Shown here: positions 1 to 6,255 of the stretch, in pieces | Layout: each line of letters opens with the position of its first letter | How positions within the stretch are numbered: the stretch's first letter is position 1 | NCBI GenBank assembly: GCA_029240475.1 | Contig: JAREAF010000058.1 | Span: forward strand, 1 to 10,291 | Direction: 5' to 3' | Source of the DNA: Rhodospirillales bacterium | GTDB lineage: Bacteria > Pseudomonadota > Alphaproteobacteria > JAREAF01 | DNA length: 10,291 nt | Position numbers and translations under genes: made by a program | Notes under the pieces: generated by a model | The model's input: the letters and a program-made list of their open reading frames with translations, nothing else | Databases searched by the model: none | What the model was told of the DNA's origin: nothing

Positions 1-309
1 GAGGCCTACAAGCTCGAGAAGGTCGCCGTCGCAAAGGGCGAGGCGCAGCGCTTCGTGGCTCTCTACGAGCAGTATTCGGTGGCCCGCGACGTCACGCGCC
101 GGCGGCTCTATCTCGAGACGATGGAGCGGGTGCTGGCCGACATGAACAAGGTGCTGGTCGAAAGCGGCGCCACCGCCAGCGGCACGGTGCCTTACCTTCC
201 CTTGACGGAGTTGCTGAACCGGCCCCGCGTCGCCACGCAAGAATCGTCAGGCACCGGGAACGAGGCGCCCGCCCTCGCCGGCCAGGCCGGCGCTGGAGAC
301 TCCCAATGA
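1..309 (+). CDS. hflK: HflK C-terminal fragment (5' end outside window)
   Basis: The reading frame is open from the first base and codes for the last 102 residues of HflK, the larger partner of HflC in the inner-membrane SPFH/prohibitin-type complex that surrounds the FtsH protease and modulates its activity. Visible are the end of the charged helical (coiled-coil) region (EAYKLEKVAVAKGEAQRF), the conserved HflK stretch TRRRLYLETMERVL, and the VPYLPL segment typical of the HflK tail, followed by a low-complexity Gly/Ala/Ser end. The stop codon at 307-309 overlaps the ATG of the next gene by four bases (ATGA), the usual translationally coupled hflK-hflC arrangement. The true start and the N-terminal transmembrane segment lie upstream of the window. 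The identification rests on the conserved tail and the hflC neighbour. Confidence 0.93.
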   Translation, partial: EAYKLEKVAVAKGEAQRFVALYEQYSVARDVTRRRLYLETMERVLADMNKVLVESGATASGTVPYLPLTELLNRPRVATQESSGTGNEAPALAGQAGAGDSQ

Positions 310-1250
310 ACAGATTCCCACTGGTACTTGGAGCCGTCGTCGCCGCGCTGGCGCTGATCCTGGTGCTCTCCAGCATCTTCACCGTGCATCAGTCGCAGCA
401 GGCGCTCGTGATCCAGTTCGGCGACCCGCAGCGGCGGGTCGACGATCCGGGCCTGCATTTCAAGCTGCCGCTGATCCAGGAGGTCGTCTATTTCGACAAG
501 CGGGTGCTGGATTTCGATGCCCGGTCCGAAGAGGTGCCGACCCTCGACCAGAAGCAGCTCGTGGTGGACGCCTTCGCCCGCTTCGTCATCGTCGATCCCC
601 TGAAGTTCTTCCAGACGGTGAATAACGAGGAGGGCATCCAGTCGCGCCTGGCGACGATCATCAGCTCCAATCTGCGGCGCGTGCTCGGCGAGGTGCAGAT
701 GTCGCGCGTCCTCACCGAGGAGCGCGCCAGCCTCATGCGCAACATCCGCGAATCCGTGAACAAGGAAGCGGCGGGGTTCGGGGTTGACGTCATCGACGTG
801 CGAATCCGCCGCGTCGATCTGCCGGAGGAGAACAGCCAGGCGATCTTCGCCCGCATGAAGACGCAGCGCGAGCAGGAGGCCCGGCGCATCCGGGCCGAAG
901 GCGGCAAGGAGGCGCAGGTCGTCCGCGCCGAGGCCGACAAGCAGCAGCGCGTCATCGTGGCCGAGGCGCGCCGCCGCTCGGAGATCCTGCGCGGCGAAGG
1001 CGATGCCGAATCGACCAAGATCTATGCCGAGGCTTACGGGCGCGACGCCGAGTTCTTCGATTTCTGGCGCTCGATGCAGGCGCTGAGCCGTGGCCTGCCC
1101 GGAAACACGACCGCCTTGGTGGGCTCGCCGCAAGGGGCGTTCTTCCGCTATTTCCAGGACGGGGCGGCGGGGCTGCCGGCCGGGGAGCAGAATGCGCCCA
1201 AGACGGCCACCGCCCAGCAGGCCTCCGACGGTGCGGCCGAATCCCAATGA
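306..1250 (+). CDS. hflC: HflC, modulator of FtsH protease
   Basis: This 314-residue SPFH/prohibitin-family protein partners HflK in the periplasm-facing membrane complex that controls access of membrane proteins to FtsH. Residues about 5-26 form one hydrophobic N-terminal membrane anchor. The SPFH (PHB) domain follows from about 24 to 190, with QQALVIQFGDP, the GLHFKLPLIQ motif, the RVLDFDAR segment and IDVRIRRVDLPEE. A charged helical stretch at about 180-240 (REQEARRIRAEG, EGDAES) is a likely coiled coil. The tail from about residue 285 is low-complexity and variable. The ATG at 306 overlaps the hflK stop, so the two are probably co-translated. In many alphaproteobacteria a small DUF2065 gene lies between hflC and the downstream protease; none is visible here. 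Family assignment is secure. Confidence 0.96.
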   Translation: MNRFPLVLGAVVAALALILVLSSIFTVHQSQQALVIQFGDPQRRVDDPGLHFKLPLIQEVVYFDKRVLDFDARSEEVPTLDQKQLVVDAFARFVIVDPLKFFQTVNNEEGIQSRLATIISSNLRRVLGEVQMSRVLTEERASLMRNIRESVNKEAAGFGVDVIDVRIRRVDLPEENSQAIFARMKTQREQEARRIRAEGGKEAQVVRAEADKQQRVIVAEARRRSEILRGEGDAESTKIYAEAYGRDAEFFDFWRSMQALSRGLPGNTTALVGSPQGAFFRYFQDGAAGLPAGEQNAPKTATAQQASDGAAESQ

Positions 1251-1296
1251 GTGAACCGGCATCGCCGAAAGCGAATCCCGCCATCCCGCGCGTAAA

Positions 1297-1327
1297 CTTG
1301 ACGGGCGGCGCGCTGGGGCGACATTTA
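1297..1327 (+). promoter_or_regulatory. Candidate promoter of the Do-type protease (heat-shock-like)
   Basis: CTTGAC at 1297-1302 is followed after 16 bases by CGACATTTA at 1319-1327. The upstream box matches the alphaproteobacterial -35 consensus. The downstream box resembles the sigma-32 type -10 (CCCCATNTA) better than a sigma-70 TATAAT box. A start near 1334 would leave a 5' untranslated region of about 55 bases. The protease belongs to a class often induced by heat or envelope stress, which fits, but the call is by eye only and the hflC transcript could also read through. Confidence 0.35.
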
Positions 1328-1332
1328 GTGCG

Positions 1333-1363
1333 GCAGGCGCGCGATCGGCTGGCGCCCTCCTGC
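1333..1363 (+). other. Hairpin in the 5' untranslated region of the protease gene
   Basis: GCAGG (1333-1337) can pair with CCTGC (1359-1363), and CGC (1338-1340) with GCG (1352-1354) after a four-base bulge. The structure would sit at the 5' end of a transcript starting at the candidate promoter and ends 15 bases before the ribosome binding site. In such GC-rich DNA some pairing is expected by chance, so a regulatory role is only a possibility. Confidence 0.22.
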
Positions 1364-1388
1364 TTCTGATGAGAGTGTAAGGGGACCC

Positions 1389-2819
1389 ATGTTCTCGATC
1401 CGATCGAAGCTCGCTGCAGGCGCGGTGCTGGTTGCGCTCATCTCAGGCGTGGGGCCGGCCGCCGCCCGAACGACCCCCGAGAGCTTCGCCGATCTGGCGG
1501 AGGCGGTGCTGCCGGCGGTGGTCAACATCTCGACGACCCAGACGCTGACCGCGGACACCGGCGACCTTCAGGAGTTCGAGGACCTGTTCCGGGACTTCTT
1601 CGACAAGCAGAATCCCAACCGGCCGCAGGGCCCCCGCCGGTCCACCTCGCTCGGGTCTGGTTTCATCATCGACCCGGACGGCTACATCGTCACGAATAAC
1701 CACGTCGTCATCGACGCCGAGGAGGTGACAGTCCGGCTCTATGACGACACCAACCTGAAGGCCGAGATCGTCGGCCGCGACGAGAAGACCGACCTTGCCC
1801 TGCTGAAGGTCGAGGCGCGCCAGCCGCTTCCCTTCGTCAAATGGGGAGATTCCGACGCGATCCGGATCGGCGACTGGGTGGTGGCGATCGGCAACCCCTT
1901 CGGCCTCGGCGGCTCGGTGACGGCCGGCATCGTCTCGGCCCGCCAGCGCGAGATCAATGCCGGACCCTACGACGATTTCATCCAGACGGACGCCTCGATC
2001 AACAAGGGCAATTCCGGCGGCCCGATGTTCAACATGTCCGGCGAGGTGATCGGCATCAACACGGCGATCTTCTCGCCCTCAGGCGGCAGCGTGGGCATCG
2101 GCTTCGCCGTGCCCTCCGCCCTCGCGCGCCATGTCATCGATCAGATCCGCGAATTCGGCCGCACGCGCCGGGGCTGGCTGGGCGTCAACATCCAGACCGT
2201 CACCGACGAGCTGGCCGAGGGCTTGAAGCTGCCCAGGGCCAACGGCGCGCTGGTCTCCAACGTGGCGGAGGGGAGCCCGGCGGCCACGGCCGGAATCCAG
2301 AAGGGCGACGTGATCCTGAAATTCGACGGCCGCGACGTCGGCGAGATGCGGCGGCTGCCGCGCATCGTGGCCGACACCCCGATCGACAAGACGGTCGACG
2401 TCCTGCTCTGGCGCGAGGGGCGCGAGGCGAAGGTCCGCGTCAAGATCGGCGAGCTGAACGAGGCCGAGGTGGCGGCCCTGCCGGAGCAGCCGGAGAGCCA
2501 GGCCCCCGAAGCCGCGAAGATCGAGGCGCTCGGGATGAGCCTGGCGGAGGTCACGCCCGACCTGCGCCAGAAATTCCAGCTCGGAGAGGACGCCGCCGGC
2601 GTCCTCATCATCGGCGTCGAGGACGGCAGCGCGGCCGCCGAAAAGGGACTGCAGGCGGGCGACGTGGTGGTCGAGGTCGACCAGAAGGAGGTCGCCAGGC
2701 CGCAGGACGTCGAGGCGCAGATCGCCGCCGCCCGCAAGGCCAACCAGCGCGTCGTCACCTTCCTGATCTATCGGCAGGGCGACTTCCAATGGGTCGCTCT
2801 GCGCGTCGATCAGGGCTGA
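1389..2819 (+). CDS. degP: Do/DegP-family periplasmic serine endoprotease
   Basis: This 476-residue HtrA-type protease/chaperone degrades misfolded periplasmic proteins. Residues 1-27 form a Sec signal peptide: a basic N-end, a hydrophobic core, and a probable AxA cleavage at about 25-27. The trypsin-like domain carries the full triad: His105 (VTNNHVV), Asp135 (EKTDLALLK) and Ser209 (GNSGGP). The region at about 55-85 (FEDLFRDFFDKQNPNRPQG) is the LA-loop. PDZ1 spans about 258-352 (RGWLGV start, GSPAATAGIQKGDVI) and PDZ2 about 375-472 (GSAAAEKGLQAGDVV). Length and two PDZ domains fit DegP/DegQ, and I cannot separate those two from sequence alone. The ATG has a good ribosome binding site, AAGGGGA at 1379-1385. 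It follows hflKC, a pairing common in alphaproteobacteria, and its 3' end overlaps miaA. Confidence 0.95.
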   Translation: MFSIRSKLAAGAVLVALISGVGPAAARTTPESFADLAEAVLPAVVNISTTQTLTADTGDLQEFEDLFRDFFDKQNPNRPQGPRRSTSLGSGFIIDPDGYIVTNNHVVIDAEEVTVRLYDDTNLKAEIVGRDEKTDLALLKVEARQPLPFVKWGDSDAIRIGDWVVAIGNPFGLGGSVTAGIVSARQREINAGPYDDFIQTDASINKGNSGGPMFNMSGEVIGINTAIFSPSGGSVGIGFAVPSALARHVIDQIREFGRTRRGWLGVNIQTVTDELAEGLKLPRANGALVSNVAEGSPAATAGIQKGDVILKFDGRDVGEMRRLPRIVADTPIDKTVDVLLWREGREAKVRVKIGELNEAEVAALPEQPESQAPEAAKIEALGMSLAEVTPDLRQKFQLGEDAAGVLIIGVEDGSAAAEKGLQAGDVVVEVDQKEVARPQDVEAQIAAARKANQRVVTFLIYRQGDFQWVALRVDQG

Positions 2820-3781
2820 ACCGCACCGAGCCTTCGCAGCGGCCGGTCATCATCGTCGCCGGCCCAACCGCCAGCGGGAAGTCCGCCCTGGCGCTCGACC
2901 TTGCCCGCGCGCTGGGCGGGTGGGTGATCAATGCCGACAGCATGCAGGTCTATCGCGAGCTGCGCATCCTCACCGCGCGGCCGAGCCCGGAGGAGGAGGC
3001 GCTTGCGCCCCATCGCCTCTACGGCGTGCTGCCCGCGGCAGAAGCTTGCTCGGCCGCGCGCTGGCGCGAGATGGCCTTGGCCGAGATCGCCCAAGCCCAT
3101 GCCGCCGCGCGGCTTCCCGTTCTATGCGGCGGGACGGGACTCTATCTCAGGGCGCTGATCGAGGGTTTGTCGCCGATCCCGGACGTGCCTGCGGCCATCC
3201 GCGACCGGACGCGACGGCGCATGGCCGAAATCGGCAGCCAGGCCTTTCACGCCGAGCTTGCCGCGCGCGACCCGGCCATGGGCGGGCGGCTTCATCCCGG
3301 CGACACGCAGCGTTTGATCCGCGCGGCGGAGGTCCTCGCGGCGACGGGCCGCTCCCTCGCTGATTGGCAGGACGAGCCGGGGCAGGGCGGCGCCGCCGAG
3401 GGGCTCGCCTTCTACACCATCGCCCTTCTGCCCCCGCGCGCGGCGCTGCGCGAGCGCATCCAGACGCGCTTTGCCGCAATGCTCGAGGCCGGAGCGCTGG
3501 AGGAGGTGCGCGCGCTCGCCGCGCTCGGGCTGCCGCGCGACATCCCCGCCATGAAGGCGCACGGCGTGCCGGAGCTGATGCGCCATCTCAAGGGCGAGAT
3601 CCCGTTGGAGGAGGCGGCCCGCCGCGCCGTACTGGTGACGGGTCAGTATGCCAAGCGGCAGTTCACCTGGCTGCGCCATCAGATCGCGAAAGATTATGTC
3701 GTGGAGCAGCAATATAGCCGCAGTCTGGCACCCGAGATCGTGAATAAAATTCGCCCTTTCTTGTTGACCCTGCACGAGTGA
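2789..3781 (+). CDS. miaA: tRNA dimethylallyltransferase MiaA
   Basis: MiaA transfers the dimethylallyl group from DMAPP to N6 of A37 in tRNAs that read codons starting with U. The 330-residue product shows the P-loop GPTASGKS (25-32), the NADSMQVYR motif with Asp50, GGTGLYLRAL (114-123), the substrate-channel segment AMKAHGVPEL, and the C-terminal TGQYAKRQFTW (284-294). In MiaA that last motif normally reads T-R-Q-x-A-K-R-Q; here Gly285 (GGT) replaces Arg. I chose the ATG at 2789, inside the protease gene (31-base overlap), because there is no later ATG or GTG before the P-loop. A CTG at 2816 would give a 321-residue form closer to the usual length of about 300-316. The frame is open further upstream only as a shadow of the protease gene. 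Translational coupling to the protease is likely. Confidence 0.93.
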   Translation: MGRSARRSGLNRTEPSQRPVIIVAGPTASGKSALALDLARALGGWVINADSMQVYRELRILTARPSPEEEALAPHRLYGVLPAAEACSAARWREMALAEIAQAHAAARLPVLCGGTGLYLRALIEGLSPIPDVPAAIRDRTRRRMAEIGSQAFHAELAARDPAMGGRLHPGDTQRLIRAAEVLAATGRSLADWQDEPGQGGAAEGLAFYTIALLPPRAALRERIQTRFAAMLEAGALEEVRALAALGLPRDIPAMKAHGVPELMRHLKGEIPLEEAARRAVLVTGQYAKRQFTWLRHQIAKDYVVEQQYSRSLAPEIVNKIRPFLLTLHE

Positions 3782-3792
3782 GCGCATAGCTT
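3764..3792 (+). promoter_or_regulatory. Candidate sigma-70 promoter of ilvB
   Basis: TTGACC (3764-3769) and TAGCTT (3787-3792) are separated by 17 bases. The -35 box matches 5 of 6 consensus positions, and the -10 box is weak. The boxes lie in the last codons of miaA and just past its stop, in a locally AT-richer stretch. A start near 3799 would give a leader of about 74 bases that begins right before two hairpins. Assigned by eye. Confidence 0.4.
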
Positions 3793-3801
3793 CTGCCCTC
3801 C

Positions 3802-3845
3802 CGCGGCCCGGAACTCCTGGCCGCGCCGGCGGGCTTTTCCCGCCG
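3802..3845 (+). other. Two tandem hairpins in the miaA-ilvB gap (ilvB leader or miaA end)
   Basis: CGCGGCC (3802-3808) pairs with GGCCGCG (3819-3825). Immediately after, CGGCGGG (3827-3833) pairs with CCCGCCG (3839-3845) around a CTTTT loop. Both stems are seven perfect base pairs. Neither is followed directly by a T-run. The T6 at 3865-3870 comes 20 bases later, just before the ilvB ATG, and is preceded by a weak CCTG/CAGG stem (3850-3853 with 3861-3864) that would involve the ribosome binding region. The hairpins could end miaA transcription or structure the ilvB leader. No branched-chain-rich leader peptide was found here. Confidence 0.45.
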
Positions 3846-3856
3846 AACCCCTGGCA

Positions 3857-3868
3857 GGAACAGGTTTT
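3857..3868 (+). repeat. 12-base sequence shared with the leuA leader (copy 1)
   Basis: GGAACAGGTTTT lies 4 to 16 bases upstream of the ilvB ATG, overlaps its ribosome binding region, and runs into a T6 tract. The same 12 bases occur at 8078-8089 in the leuA leader. The match is exact; its meaning is unknown. Confidence 0.5.
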
Positions 3869-3872
3869 TTCA

Positions 3873-5636
3873 ATGACCGGCCACACGGAGATGCTCGGAG
3901 CGACGATGGTGTTGAAGGCCCTGGCCGATCAGGGCGTCGACGTCGTATTCGGCTATCCGGGCGGCGCCGTACTGCCGATCTATGACGAGCTGTTCAAGCA
4001 GAACCGGGTGCGCCACATCCTGGTGCGGCACGAGCAAGCGGCCGTGCACGCCGCCGAGGGCTATGCGCGCTCGACCGGAAAGGTCGGCGTGGTGCTGGTC
4101 ACTTCCGGGCCCGGCGCGACGAACGCCGTCACCGGCCTCACCGACGCGCTCATGGATTCCATTCCCATCGTCTGCCTCACCGGCCAGGTGCCGACGCATC
4201 TCATCGGCAACGACGCCTTCCAGGAGGCGGACACGACCGGCATCACGCGGCCCTGCACCAAGCACAATTACCTGGTGAAGCGGATCGAGGACCTGTCGCG
4301 CACGCTGCACGAGGCTTTCTATGTCGCGCGCAGCGGCCGGCCGGGACCCGTGGTGGTCGACCTGCCGAAGGACGTGCAGCAGACGCGCGGGCCTTATCTC
4401 GGCCCCGAGCAGGTCGAGCATCGCAGCTATCGCCCGCAGACGGAGCCCGATCCCGCCAAGATCGCCGAAGCGGTCGACATGATGATGGCCGCCAAGCGCC
4501 CGCTCTTCTATTGCGGCGGCGGGGTGGTCAATTCGGGACGGAAGGCGTCCGAGCTGCTGACGCGCCTGGTTCACATGACCGGGTTCCCCTGCACCCTGAC
4601 GCTGATGGGCCTCGGCGCCTTTCCGGCGTCGGACAAGCAGTTTCTCGGCATGCTCGGCATGCATGGCACCTACGAGGCGAACCTCGCCATGCATGGCTGC
4701 GACGTCATGATCAATATCGGCGCGCGGTTCGACGACCGCGTGACCGGCAAGATCGCCGCCTTCTCGCCGGGCTCGAAGAAGATCCATGTCGATATCGATC
4801 CCTCCTCGATCAACAAGAATGTGCGGGTGGATCTCGGCATCGTCGGCGACGCCACCTCCGTGCTCGAGGCGCTGATCGCCGAATGGAAGCGGCGCGACGC
4901 CCGCGCCGACGGCAAGGCGCTGGACCGCTGGTGGCGGCAGATCGAGGAGTGGCGCGCGCGCGACTGCCTGCGCTACCAGCAGTCCGAGACCCTCATCAAG
5001 CCGCAATACGCCCTGCAGCGGCTCTATGACGCGATCAAGGACCGCGACGCCTATGTGACGACCGAGGTCGGCCAGCATCAGATGTGGGCCGCCCAGTTCC
5101 TGAAATTCGAGCAGCCCCACCGCTGGATGACCTCCGGCGGGCTCGGCACCATGGGCTACGGCCTGCCCGCCGCGATTGGCGTGCAGATCGCCCATCCCGA
5201 GAGTCTCGTCATCGACGTGGCCGGAGAGGCCTCGATCCTGATGAACATCCAGGAGCTCTCCACCGCCCGCCAGTTCAACCTGCCGGTCAAGCTCTTCATC
5301 CTCAACAATCAGTGGATGGGGATGGTGCGGCAGTGGCAGGAGCTGCTGCATGGCGGGCGCTACTCGGAATCCTACACCGCCTCGCTGCCTGACTTCGTGA
5401 AGTTGGCCGAGGCCTTCGGCGCAACCGGCCTGCGCGCGACCAAGCCGCAGGACGTCGACGGCGTGATCGCCCGCATGATCGAGACCAAGGGACCCGTCGT
5501 GGTCGATGTCTGCGTCGATCAGAAGGAGAACTGCTTCCCCATGATCCCGTCGGGCGCGGCGCACAACGAGATGCTGCTCGGCCCCGGCGACGAGGCCAAG
5601 AAGCCGATCTCCGAAGAAGGCATGGTGCTGGTGTAG
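3873..5636 (+). CDS. ilvB: Acetohydroxyacid (acetolactate) synthase large subunit
   Basis: This is the catalytic subunit of the ThDP-dependent enzyme that condenses pyruvate with pyruvate or 2-ketobutyrate, the first common step to valine, leucine and isoleucine. At 587 residues it has the normal family length. The N-terminal PYR domain shows VFGYPGGAVLPIYDEL, catalytic Glu54 (VRHEQAAVHAAEGYAR), VTSGPGATN and TGQVPTHLIGNDAFQEAD. A central domain includes ARFDDRVTGK (284-293). The PP domain has GGLGTMGYGLPAAIG and the ThDP/Mg motif from Gly451 to Asn478-Asn479. Trp488 (VRQWQE) matches the Trp known from the family to favour 2-ketobutyrate and to bind sulfonylureas. The Mg motif starts GEA (451-453) rather than the canonical GDG. 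The start at 3873 follows a CAGG ribosome binding site at 3861-3864. The regulatory subunit gene is 73 bases downstream. Confidence 0.97.
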   Translation: MTGHTEMLGATMVLKALADQGVDVVFGYPGGAVLPIYDELFKQNRVRHILVRHEQAAVHAAEGYARSTGKVGVVLVTSGPGATNAVTGLTDALMDSIPIVCLTGQVPTHLIGNDAFQEADTTGITRPCTKHNYLVKRIEDLSRTLHEAFYVARSGRPGPVVVDLPKDVQQTRGPYLGPEQVEHRSYRPQTEPDPAKIAEAVDMMMAAKRPLFYCGGGVVNSGRKASELLTRLVHMTGFPCTLTLMGLGAFPASDKQFLGMLGMHGTYEANLAMHGCDVMINIGARFDDRVTGKIAAFSPGSKKIHVDIDPSSINKNVRVDLGIVGDATSVLEALIAEWKRRDARADGKALDRWWRQIEEWRARDCLRYQQSETLIKPQYALQRLYDAIKDRDAYVTTEVGQHQMWAAQFLKFEQPHRWMTSGGLGTMGYGLPAAIGVQIAHPESLVIDVAGEASILMNIQELSTARQFNLPVKLFILNNQWMGMVRQWQELLHGGRYSESYTASLPDFVKLAEAFGATGLRATKPQDVDGVIARMIETKGPVVVDVCVDQKENCFPMIPSGAAHNEMLLGPGDEAKKPISEEGMVLV

Positions 5637-5646
5637 GGATCGGGCG

Positions 5647-5688
5647 GGCGAGAGGTCGGACCCGGGCCGGAAGGCGCGGGTTCTCGCC
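5647..5688 (+). other. Long hairpin in the ilvB-ilvN spacer
   Basis: GGCGAGA (5647-5653) pairs with TCTCGCC (5682-5688). Inside it, ACCCG (5660-5664) pairs with CGGGT (5677-5681), and GCC (5666-5668) with GGC (5673-5675) around a GGAA tetraloop of the GNRA type. A six-base bulge lies on the 5' side and there is one G-G mismatch. The structure fills most of the 73-base spacer and ends four bases before the ilvN ribosome binding site (GGAGGGG, 5693-5699). It could tune subunit ratio or protect mRNA ends. There is no T-run, so it is not a classical terminator. Confidence 0.5.
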
Positions 5689-5709
5689 GGCCGGAGGGGA
5701 TGGCTGGAC

Positions 5710-6216
5710 GTGGAAACGAGGATCGAGCGGCACACGATCTGTGTGCTGGTGGATAACGAGGCCGGCGTGTTGGCCCGTGTGATCGGCCTGTTCTCGGGCC
5801 GCGGCTACAACATCGAAAGTTTGACGGTTGCCGAGGTGGAGAAGTCGCAACGGCTCTCGCGCATCACCGTCGTCACCACCGGCACGCCGATGATCATCGA
5901 GCAGATCAAGGCGCAGCTCTCGCGCCTGGTGCCGGTGCACAAGGTCTCCGACCTCACCATCGAGGGCCCGCATTTGGAGCGCGAGCTGGCGCTGGTGAAG
6001 GTGGCCGGGACCGGAGAGAAGCGCGTCGAGTCCCTGCGCATCGCCGACATCTTCCGCGCGCGGGTGGTGGATTGGACCATAGAGAGCTTCGTCTTCGAGA
6101 TGACCGGCTCGACCGAGAAGCTCGACGCTTTCATCAATCTGATGCAGCCCTTGGGCCTCGTCGACGTGTCGCGCACCGGGGTGGTCGCGATCGCGCGCGG
6201 GCCCGAACCGCTTTGA
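5710..6216 (+). CDS. ilvN: Acetohydroxyacid synthase small (regulatory) subunit
   Basis: This subunit activates IlvB and confers feedback inhibition by branched-chain amino acids, typically valine. The 168-residue product has an N-terminal ACT domain at about 8-82: HTICVLVDNEAGVLARVIGL, then FSGRGYNIESLTV, which includes the conserved N-x-x-GVL and YNIESL elements that form the effector site in this family. A C-terminal small-subunit domain follows from about 90 to 160 (ELALVKV, FRARVVDWTIESFVFEMTG, PLGLVDVSRTGVVAIARG). The start is GTG at 5710, preceded at 10 bases by GGAGGGG (5693-5699). An ATG at 5700 is in another frame and gives no family sequence. The length is normal for bacterial IlvN/IlvH. 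It is co-transcribed with ilvB by position, with ilvC 39 bases downstream. Confidence 0.96.
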   Translation: METRIERHTICVLVDNEAGVLARVIGLFSGRGYNIESLTVAEVEKSQRLSRITVVTTGTPMIIEQIKAQLSRLVPVHKVSDLTIEGPHLERELALVKVAGTGEKRVESLRIADIFRARVVDWTIESFVFEMTGSTEKLDAFINLMQPLGLVDVSRTGVVAIARGPEPL

Positions 6217-6255
6217 ACCTGGACGAACGAGGCTAGGCAAGGAAGGACGATACCG

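Noticed and set aside
1251..1388. Possible DUF2065-type small gene between hflC and the protease.
   Set aside because: The 138-base gap has no suitable + strand ORF of about 60 codons and no hydrophobic two-helix pattern.
1841..2788. Upstream extension of the miaA frame, giving a 646-codon protein.
   Set aside because: The added 316 residues are Arg/Gly-rich out-of-frame translation of the protease gene; MiaA proteins are about 300-330 residues.
4640..4695. Repeated GGCATG/CATGCATGG strings inside ilvB.
   Set aside because: They encode the normal GMLGMHGTYEANLAMHG stretch of AHAS and arise from codon use, not from a DNA repeat element.
5700..5709. ATG at 5700 as the ilvN start.
   Set aside because: It is in a different frame from the ACT-domain sequence; only GTG 5710 gives the conserved IlvN N-terminus at normal length.
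3870..5735. Very long open frame (621 codons) on the - strand opposite ilvB.
   Set aside because: It is the mirror of a GC-rich gene: composition is His/Arg/Leu/Asp-rich with no family motif, and the + strand carries a complete, motif-perfect IlvB.
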